NCBI RefSeq assembly: GCF_032062135.1
Contig: NC_092858.1
Span: forward strand, 171,866,660 to 171,930,659
Length of the DNA: 64,000 bases
From: Pyxicephalus adspersus
Taxonomy: Eukaryota; Chordata; Amphibia; Anura; Pyxicephalidae
Direction: 5' to 3'
The translations under genes were made by a program, and so were the position numbers. Shown here in pieces: positions 56,140 through 64,000 of this stretch. Position 1 is the stretch's first letter, and each line of letters begins with the position of its first letter. The notes under the pieces were generated by a model. That model was not told the DNA's origin. It did no database searches and worked only from the letters and a program-made list of their open reading frames with translations.

Positions 56140-56870
56140 GGCGGGTAGGGGGGGGTCTGTGGTCCATTTGGTGGTCAATGGGAGGAATGGTGCCCTGTGC
56201 AAGATAAAAGAATGGTGCCCTGTATAAGTTAGAAAATATATGTCAGTTGGAGAAATGATACCCTGTGTCAGTTTGAGAAATGATGCTCCCGTGGCAGCAT
56301 GGTGGCTCAAAGGTAGCGCTCTTTCCTTTGCAGCGCTAGGTCCCAGGTTCAAATCTCGGCCAGGCCACTATCTGAATGGAGTTTGCAGGTTCTCCCTGTG
56401 TGTGCGTGGGTTTTCTTCCGGGTACTCCGGTTTCCCCCCACATCCCAAAAACATGCAGTGAGGTTAATTGGCTTCCCTCTAAAATTGACTGTATAAATGA
56501 CATATGACCACAGTACGGACATTAGCCCCTTTGAGGGACAGTTAGTGACACAACTATGGACTTTGTACAGCGCTGCGTAATATGATGGCGCTATATAAAT
56601 ACTGTGTAGTAATCAGTTTAACGAGTTGTGTCCTGGTCATTTGGCTGAATGGCACTGTTTTGTCTGCAGGAAGAATGGAACCCTGAGTCAGGGAGGGGAA
56701 TGGTGCTCCTGGTTAGTTATCAGTTAAATGGTGTCCCTGTGTCATTTAGAGGAATTATTCTGGTGTGTCAAGGGTAAGCATGGCACAACTGTGGCAGTTT
56801 GCAGAATGGTGCCTTTGTATCAATAGGAAGAATGGTAGTCTTTCGTTGGTGGTCACCTCTTCTCAGTGTG
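56140..56870. repeat. Degenerate minisatellite (AGAATGGTGCCCTGT, about 30 bp) interrupted by a SINE
   Basis: 'gaatggtgccctgtgcaaga', 'gaatggtgccctgtataagt', 'aatgataccctgtgtcagtt' lie left of the SINE. 'gaatggaaccctgagtcagg', 'gaatggtgctcctggttagt', 'aaatggtgtccctgtgtcat' and 'gaatggtgcctttgtatcaa' lie right of it. Confidence 0.75.
56293..56613 (+). mobile_element. Full-length tRNA-derived SINE (V-SINE-like core)
   Basis: The head is tRNA-like with a pol III A box TGGCTCAAAGGTAG (56303-56316) and B box GGTTCAAATCT (56346-56356). The centre (56382-56476) contains 'ggttctccctgtgtgtgcgt', 'ttccgggtactccggtttcc' and 'catcccaaaaacatgcag', which matches the conserved central domain of V-SINEs as I know it. 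The tail contains 'cctttgagggacagttagtg', 'ttgtacagcgctgcgtaata' and 'atataaatactgtgtagtaa'. About 321 bp. It encodes no protein and would need a LINE reverse transcriptase that recognises its tail. It sits inside a minisatellite. Confidence 0.9.
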
Positions 56871-56873
56871 GAG

Positions 56874-57038
56874 CAGTGTTTCTTAACCTTTTTAACAGGG
56901 GGAACCCTTGAAATAACTTTCAGGTCTTTGGGAACCCTATCATTTCTATATCCACAGCTCATAGTATGTTAGCCTGGTGGTCAGTAGAAAGAATGTCTCC
57001 TACATTGGGGCCCGCAACATTAACTATGTTGACCACTG
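56874..57038 (+). mobile_element. hAT-like MITE, 165 bp
   Basis: Begins CAGTGTTTCTTAACCTTTTT and ends CCACTG. 'gggggaacccttgaaataac' and 'aagaatgtctcctacattgg' are typical family phrases. Flanking 8-mers do not match, so the target duplication is decayed or the ends are slightly misplaced. The partial element at 63963-64000 starts the same way. Confidence 0.65.
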
Positions 57039-58159
57039 CTGCTTTAAAGTGTAAGAAGGGGCCTCATTGACTCATGGACTTTGAGGTTGCTACAGAGTGT
57101 CCTTCCCGGGGACATGTACTATAAGAAACACATGGACTGCCATCACTGCCCTCGTTGGCTTACAAACTCTCTAAATCACTAATCTTAACCCAAGCATTTA
57201 AAAAGTGAAGGAGAGAAAGTTGAGAGCTTCTGTTCTGTGCAGTTCTGGGTCAATAGCTCTAAACAGTGAAGCCATTGGATCAACAGACAGGCCAGGTCCT
57301 GATTCTTTTCCGAGAAGGGTCACCAATTCCTGACTACGGGTTTTGCTCAGATTAGCCCAGCCTTGTGGGTTTATACTGATTTTAAATTATGAGATCCTTT
57401 ACAACCTGTTCCTTGGCTCGTCATAAAGAATATTGCCGCTTTCTCCTGGCCTTGTTGGGTCTATTATTCTTGTCACATCTTGAGAGGTTGATGAACTTTA
57501 TTTTTTTACGCTGCAATGAACTTTGTTTTACTCTGCCTGTGCCAAGATTAACTTTCCCTGTTTTCTATTCGTTGTGAATAAAAGATGTAGGGCAGGAAAA
57601 GCGGTCTGTGCGTGTGCACTCTGCGCATCGTTACGGTGCTCGTGGCTGGTAAAATCCGCATTCAGCCTCTTCCAATGTAAGTAAAAACTTCAGATTTAAT
57701 GTGAGCTCAGAGAGGAAGAACAGCGCTCCGACGATATTGAGGGGGATCATTAATCTTCTGTCTGTAGCGGGGGAAACTCGCAGTGCAATGCAGATGCCGG
57801 ATCAACCAAGAGGAAAGAACAAAACAAGAGCCCTGAGACACATATTATCCAGGATTTATCCTCATAACACCTCCTGCTACCAACCCTCTGCACCTTCTGT
57901 CTTCTTATCGCCGTCTAAACCATCGACAGCCAGTTCTGCTCGTTAAAAATAAATAAAATTAAACTGTACACTTGAAGTTGTGCTTCAGGCAAAACAAAAA
58001 AATATTTCGAAAATCTATTAATCTCTGCCTGCTTTTGTATTTTTTTTATGAAAAGTTTGGATAAAGAATATGGGCCATAGAGGTTTGGACCTTGGATATT
58101 AATTGACTAAAGAGTTTGGGTCTTTTTTTTCGAGTTTGGACCATAGAGATTTTGGACTT
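57039..58159. other. Intronic sequence, no exon seen (57039-58159)
   Basis: The part 57590-57800 has CpGs ('gcgcatcgttacggtgctcg', 'agcgctccgacgatattg') and is repeat-poor. No exon is supported. Confidence 0.3.
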
Positions 58160-59340
58160 TGACAAGAATTAAACTTCCACAACAGCAGCCTTTGGCCTTG
58201 GAGGTCTATGGTGTATTGCACTCATACAAATATATTGGTGGTCAAAGATGAAATACCCCTTAGGTTGGTGGTACCTCCATATCTACTAGTAGGTGGTCAC
58301 ATTCAACCGACTTGTTCTTGTAGTGTTGTAGTTGTTTCACCTTCCAATTTTCTTTATCAATCCTATCAATGTAGAACTGATGAAGCAACATAGGACACCA
58401 TTCTTTCAACTTACAGAGGGCCATCATTCCTCCAAGAATGGGTCCAGTTCAATGTGGCCAACTACTACTAGATATTCAATAACCCAGATAAATGAGAACC
58501 TTCACAGATATGTGCCCCCATACCAATACATTGGTGGTAGAGCTTCATTCATTGGTAAGCACTTGTAAAGTTTACTCTTACAAACATCCATCTGGTTACT
58601 GTGCTTTCATAAAAAAGATTTGTGATGAAGCATTCAGTTTTGTTCATAGTCAACAACGATGTGCCCCTTACGTTGGTTGTAAATTGTGATGTGCCCTGTT
58701 ATATGTGGTAAGGGTACAATGATTAAAAAGTAAATTAAAAAATGATTAAAAGATAAACCGAAATGTCTCTACTATAGAGTTATGATCCTGAGCCATAATG
58801 TAGACCATGTTTTTTGGACCTTTAGCAGGAGGTGAAGCTCTTCAACAGGAGCTTTTGGTGGTCAGTGGTATAGTGCTCCATTACTTTGATTGTCAGTGGT
58901 GTTGTGCTGTCATGCAAATACATTGGTTTTTAGTGCTAAGGTACCCCTTATATTGATAGTCAGTGGGGAAGTCCCTTCCAATACTTTCATTTTTGTTAAT
59001 TGGAGAAGTGCCCCTTTTGTTGATGGTCAGTGGTGCTGTTACAAATACATTGGTGGTCCCTTACAGATAAATTGAAGGTCTGTGGTGAAGTGTTCCCATT
59101 ACTTGGTGGTCAATTCTTTAGCCTCATCTTGGATTAGTGGTGGGTGGTAAATTGCCCTCCTATGTTGGCACCCGCTGGTAAATTAGTGGTCATTGTTGTA
59201 GCTCCCCTTTGTTAGTGGATAGTGGTCAAGTAGTATCTGATATTCTTAATCAGTGGTGTAATGCTCTAATGCCAGGCACATTGATGGTTAGTGGTGCAGC
59301 AAACTCAAATGTTGGTGGTTATTATGACCCCCTTTTGATG
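58160..59340. repeat. Degenerate minisatellite, unit about 55-65 bp (CATTGGTGGTCAGTGGT)
   Basis: 'acaaatacattggtggtca' occurs with variants near 58226, 58525, 58914 and 59042. 'ggtcagtggtgtagtgctcc' types occur near 58860, 59026 and 59250. Highly diverged, so an old array. Frames of 60-80 codons are repeat products. Confidence 0.75.
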
Positions 59341-60583
59341 ATAATGGTGTATCAAAATTCAACCTAAAAAAATCATGAAAAATCAGAAAACATTTTGTTC
59401 CCATAATAATTTGGCACCAACTGGTGCTTGGTCACATGGTCATATGCTAAGGCAGTGGTCATGTGATCTACATATGTTGAGGCCGTGGTCTTATGATGTT
59501 TACCAGCATAGAAATTCCTTTGAGGGATGATATCAGCAAATTATCCACTCATGGCATGAACAGTTTCTTTAAATCCTTTGATAGCTATCACATGACCTAG
59601 ACCTTGGCAAAAATCACATGGTGAAAGCTGTCTGGTGCAAAATTTCTGTTTCTCAAGAGTTTTTAGTCACAAAGGAAAATGCCAAGACCCATATGCAATA
59701 GTGTATACACCCTATAACACATATTGCAAATTAATGAATGTAAGAATAAACAGATAAGTGACTCGTAAACATTAGGAAGATGCTGATTGTACTGTTTTTT
59801 GGGTAGATCTGTTAAAAAAAGAAAATGTGTTCCATGGTTTCCATTTTTCTGGCCTCTGCCTGTTGCAGTTACCTGAAAGTCAGGCAGCTAGCATTGGGAG
59901 AATTCGGCATTTACACAGATTTCACTTAACATGCATACATTTTCTGTATCCTTTGCCTATATTTATTTACCGGGATTGCTGTAATTGTTCCCGAACCTCC
60001 ATCACGATCGCTCACTCAATGGCGGTTGAATGGTTGCTTCCTCTAGGCGAGCATGTCGGTTTTTCCCAATTTTCAAACACAATCTGTTCCAGTTTACATA
60101 AAGGCAGCGCTGCCTGGGGATGCGTAGAGACAAGAGCACAAACTCAGCAAACGTATGTCTGGGAGTCGTATTTCACTTTTATGTCTCTCCGTCTTTTACC
60201 GAATGCCCTGCCACCCTAATATTTCCCCTACACTGGAAGTATATCCGGGGATATTTATTAATAAAAATGAAGCTTTTTCTTCCATTGGCAGAAGATCAGA
60301 TCCTATGTACTGGGTCTTATTGATTAAAATGTAGATCTATCACTCTATTTTTTACTCAGTTGTTCTCTTAATGAATAAAGAAAACCATATGTGTGCTTCC
60401 GAATTCAAGAAGAAATCGATGGAAAGGTCTCAGATTCTTTGATTGCTTTTGGTCAATTAAATATTAAATTAATTATAAACTAAAATTATCATATTTTTGG
60501 TTGATAGGATTGGAGAATGGACCCGTGCATGGCTAACCTTTTCCATTCCATCATAGAAATGCAACAGTATAGAACCATTGGAA
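59341..60583. other. Intronic sequence, no exon seen (59341-60583)
   Basis: The part 59930-60180 is repeat-poor with 'ccatcacgatcgctcact' and 'aaaggcagcgctgcctgggg' (palindrome AGGCAGCGCTGCCT). Possible conserved element, unproven. The 130-codon frame at 59827-60219 has no recognisable domain. Confidence 0.3.
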
Positions 60584-60723
60584 ATTTGGTAAATCTTTCC
60601 AAGACTGGAGAATTTAGACTATCATGGGAGAACCTGGGTCATCCAGCAAACCTGTAATTGATCTGGTCCAATATTTATGTATTTATGACTTTTAAGAAAT
60701 CCATTTCAGGTTTACTAGATCAG
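60584..60723. mobile_element. Palindromic MITE, deleted copy
   Basis: 'ttccaagactggagaattta', 'atcatgggagaacctgggtc' and 'atccagcaaacctg' match the left half of the family. The right half is reduced to 'ccatttcaggtttactagat' plus 'cag', so the right terminus is lost. Confidence 0.7.
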
Positions 60724-61004
60724 TATGTTAACTCTGCTGCAATCTAAACCATGCAAACATGATACAAATGTGCCAAAAATGGTCAGACATTCACAGGTTG
60801 TAAAATAGAAAGTTGAATGCAAATCCCAGACACACATTTGACTGTCAGGCCAGGCTCATATTTGTCCGTTGATGCATATTACTTTGCCATTATGTTGCAG
60901 CAGGACAGACAATTCCTTTTACATGGATTGTCCATGCACCACAATAGTCCTTTTTGTCAGTGCACCCCAACAAATAGATATGGTGTAATAATGTACATTG
61001 GTCA

Positions 61005-61230
61005 GATGATTCTCGCCAAAGATGAAGGGTTGTTCTCATCTCGGTTGAAGTGCTGACATGTGTACAGTGGTCCCTCCAGTGCAGAAGATTGATGAACAAG
61101 GATAGGAAACGACTGGTGTCAAAGAGAGGACAACATGGTGCCGCTCACTCGTCATCCCCTCTCCATTGAACAGAACCGCACTCGTTCATTCATCTGGAAA
61201 CCAATTATGAAGGTTCATTTCCAGTGACAA
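61005..61230. repeat. Dispersed repeat family C, copy
   Basis: Contains 'gatgattctcgccaaagatg', 'gtgtacagtggtccctccag', 'cgtcatcccctctccattga', 'cgcactcgttcattcatctg', in the order of 54150-54365. Confidence 0.55.
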
Positions 61231-62814
61231 ACCACTACCATCGAGGCCTTGGGGATGTGTTTTAACATAAATATGGCTGGCCAGATGTACCCACCCCCTG
61301 TATATGGGTGCTCCCTGGATCAATGCATTGCTAGGTATAGTCTAATAGAAGTGTCAGTATATCCAGATATGAAGTATATAATTAGTAGAGCCACGTTTGG
61401 CCATTTTGGTCCATGGGCTTCCCATCCCAAGCATGCAAGACACACTCAGCTTATTTTAAAAAAATACCCCAGTAACAATTACCTCCCGGTCCATAAAAGA
61501 ACATCGCCTACCCATCTTCCTTCTCATGCACTGTAGGTATGGCCTGACCCTCCACAACATATAACAAACCTATCTATGGAGATGCATTGATCCCACAAAC
61601 ATCTCCTCTTCTCTTCTATTCCATTATATGCTGTGGAGGGGATAAGAAATTAATCTGAAGGGAACTCAGCAGCCAATCAATTGTAAAAGGCTAATTTTTT
61701 AAAGTTCTTTGATCCATTTGGGAAAGGCTTTTGTAAAGGCCGAATCTAATACACATATGCAGTGTCTTAGGACCTCCGACCGATCAATTACTGATTGGGA
61801 TATTGATGGAATCACAAAATCAAGTACAGATTTGGCAATGAATCTGCTCATGATACTACCTAAGATTTCAGTACAACTCACAGAAGTAACACAAACATTT
61901 ATTGTTATTACATAGCTATTGTTTCAGGACTGGCATGTTTCATAATTTCGTAGAGTATAATTAGCCTATGCAGCTATAATATCTAAAGACCTGTAATGTA
62001 TTACATTCTTAGCTATCTGTAATAGCAGGATCACCAGGTATTGTTTTAATAAAATCTGCAGGTTAACATACTGGAAATGACATTATTTGTTAAGGTTTTC
62101 ATGATATTCTAGAGAACTGAGTCTGTGGTTGAACTCCCATCTAGTCCAGAACTTCTGCTTGGTGTCCTCGGCAGTCTCTCGTTCTGTGACTACCAGGCAG
62201 AAGTCCTGCTCCCCCCACCACTCCAGCAATGTGCGGCACATCTGCCCCCCACGCTCTGGTAGCCAGGCTGCGACTTGGCAGCGCTGAACCCCCCCACCCA
62301 CCCTTCCTTTCCTCCCGCCAACACCAGGCAGCTGTGCTCATTTTTGCTTGACTACTTCTATTAACAGGTCAGAACATCTTCATCATCAGTTTCGGAGGCA
62401 GTGTGCGTTCTGTATTTCTGACACATGTTTTCTGTAACCCTTCCGCCACCATAGACAATCAAAGATGAGCCATTCTGAATAAATTACTGAAGAATGCACA
62501 ATATCATTTATTCCAAGGGCAACAATACAGTTATATCTGGTATGCTTGCTTTATTTATGCCGGAAATGCTGGAAAAATGCAGAAAAAAGATGCTTTCAAA
62601 TAAAAAGTGAACTGATTCTACGATGTCCCCACTCTACTGTTGACTTCTTCTCTGTTGGCTGTGACACCTATCAGATCCAAACGTCAGGTAGAATGAAATG
62701 CTAATGGTGGTGGCCAGTGAGAAAAATGCCTCTTTGTTGGTTATTGGGAAGAATGTCACCCTTACAGATAGTCAATAAAGTACTTGGCATCCATTAAACT
62801 GACTTGAGACGTCC
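61231..62814. other. Intronic sequence, no exon seen (61231-62814)
   Basis: On the minus strand at 62083-62301 a frame contains EDTKQKFWTRWEF, faintly like the C-terminal end of a LINE reverse-transcriptase protein. It is too short to call. Confidence 0.3.
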
Positions 62815-62960
62815 ATGTTGCTCATGGCTCAAGGAAACCCTGGAAACCTCTGGAGGAAACCTATAAACACTTTGATAATAGGTCAAGAGTTAGGGACATG
62901 TAACCTGATAATGACACCTATATGAGCATGGTGGACATCCCATTTTAAAGCCATATGACT
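62815..62960 (-). mobile_element. hAT-like MITE fragment, related to 29786-30094
   Basis: The reverse complement includes 'ggtttcctccagaggtttcc', 'agggtttccttgagccatga', 'ccaccatgctcatatag' and 'gtgtcattatcaggtt', aligned with 'gttcctccagaggtttctag' and 'accaccatgctaatataat' of the better copy. Ends are not resolved. Confidence 0.55.
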
Positions 62961-63962
62961 TAATATTGAGCTTCTCCCCTTTTGAACCTTCACTCCTCTA
63001 GGAAGGTTTTCTATACAATTTCAGAGGGTGCTCATGGACATTTCTGAACATTTTTGAGGTCAGGTGCTGATAGTAATGAGAAGACCTTGCTCTAAATTAA
63101 TGTTTCGTTTTATTTAGGTGTTCAGTAACATTGAGGTCAGGGCTCTGTGTTGGACACTTGAGTTCTTTCACAAGAAACTCATTACATCATGTCTTTATGA
63201 AGATGGCTTTGTAGAAAGGGGCACAGTCATAGAGGAACAGAAAAGGGTCTTCACCAAACCATGATCACACCTTTAGACAAGCCCAATCTAAAAAAGTCTA
63301 AAAAAGTGATGCCCAACATATGGCCTGCCTAAGCTTACCATGCTGTTCATTCTTCTCCCGATCTTGCACCATAAGTAAACTCAGAGATTATCATTACACC
63401 ATAAAGTTCTCTCTTTTAGCCCCATAGTAACTTTCCAATAGTGAGCAATCTACCATGCACACCCCAATCAAAAGTGATAGGTTCAGACTTACGGAAGTGT
63501 ATTGAATGGTTCTTTAAATTAATTTATCCAAAAAAAAAGGATTTATTTTTTGGATTTAAAGGGCAACTGTACTTTCACACAAAATACAATTGCCTCGGTT
63601 TCCTCCCCTGACCCAAAGTAACCAACTTCCACCTCTAGAGAAAAAAATGCATTCTCCAATGCAATACAATCTCCATTCTCTCTTTTTTCGCATACAGCAG
63701 CGTCTGGGCATTAAAGCCGCAAAGATTTCTATGGAGCTGGGTGTAAGTGCTGAATGCCCATTCTATTGAAGTCTATTATAAGTCATTGATGTTTTTTCTT
63801 GTTATGCACCAGAAATGTATTTAGGTGATTTAAACTGAAGGTTCAGCTGGACTTTATTCCTAAATTTTAGTAGATCAAGCTGAATATTTAGTTGGCCCAT
63901 GACATATCATCTGTTTTTCACTGTAAAAGGATGGAACCATCTTTCTCCATAATCATCTATTC
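62961..63962. other. Intronic sequence, no exon seen (62961-63962)
   Basis: AT-rich. Nothing supported. Confidence 0.4.
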
Positions 63963-64000
63963 CAGTTTTTCTCAAACTTTTTAACATGAACGAACCCTTG
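63963..64000 (+). mobile_element. hAT-like MITE start, cut by window edge
   Basis: Begins CAGTTTTTCTCAAACTTTTT and ends the window with 'cgaacccttg', parallel to the first 38 bp of the element at 56874. Confidence 0.55.

Noticed and set aside
56293..56370. Possible tRNA gene
   Set aside because: The A and B boxes belong to a SINE head that continues into the SINE core and tail; no proper cloverleaf acceptor stem was found.
62083..62341. Minus-strand frame with EDTKQKFWTRWEF, thought to be a LINE ORF2 end
   Set aside because: The similarity is from memory, very short, and no upstream reverse-transcriptase motif is visible.

Overview
This window looks like nuclear DNA from a frog, probably a neobatrachian/ranoid. 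The evidence is indirect. It is AT-rich, CpG-poor and almost free of coding sequence. It carries dispersed families I associate with frog genomes: a short repeat with the core GAAACGCGTCGGG, a palindromic miniature element whose ends read CTGATTTATTAAAG, and a tRNA-derived SINE ending in ATATAAATACTGTGTAGTAAT. It also holds the kind of long minisatellites typical of large amphibian introns. No bacterial-type operon, CRISPR array, rRNA or free-standing tRNA gene is visible. Two assembly gaps (19717-20530 and 30594-31236) interrupt the sequence.

The only gene I can support is one first coding exon on the + strand at 32055-32115. It encodes a short signal-peptide-like segment and runs into a consensus splice donor (GAG|GTAAGT) in phase 1. 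A GC- and CpG-richer stretch upstream (31237-32054) is the likely promoter and 5' UTR. I cannot name the gene. It should be a secreted or type I membrane protein, and everything from 32116 to the right edge is most simply its first intron. The left half (1-31236) would then be intergenic or upstream DNA.

Layout from left to right. Positions 1-31 kb hold degenerate tandem arrays (60-560, 1915-2160, 6480-8330, 19590-21700), a 1.3 kb one-strand polypyrimidine tract (13256-14555), scattered MITEs, SINEs and hAT-like elements, and a dense nest of transposons at 25.7-30.6 kb. That nest includes a hAT-type element with a perfect 8-bp target duplication and a pogo/Tigger-like element flanked by TA. 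Positions 31.2-32.1 kb hold the promoter and exon 1. Positions 32.1-37.9 kb are nearly continuous tandem arrays with units of about 42-46 bp, about 65 bp and 150-250 bp, plus a 313-344 bp higher-order repeat. Positions 39.5-41.2 kb carry a series of small hairpins built on GTGACAAC/GTTGTCAC. Two foldback elements of about 1.0-1.2 kb, each made of tandem palindromes inside a larger inverted repeat, lie at 41.4-42.7 and 49.7-50.7 kb. The rest is sparse repeats and several repeat-poor blocks that could be conserved non-coding elements.

The most unusual features are the two nested foldback structures and the GTGACAAC hairpin cluster. All long open frames in the window are products of simple repeats, minisatellites or N runs. 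Function is inferred only for the exon/promoter region. The repeat calls rest on alignment by eye within this window, so coordinates are approximate except where terminal bases are stated.
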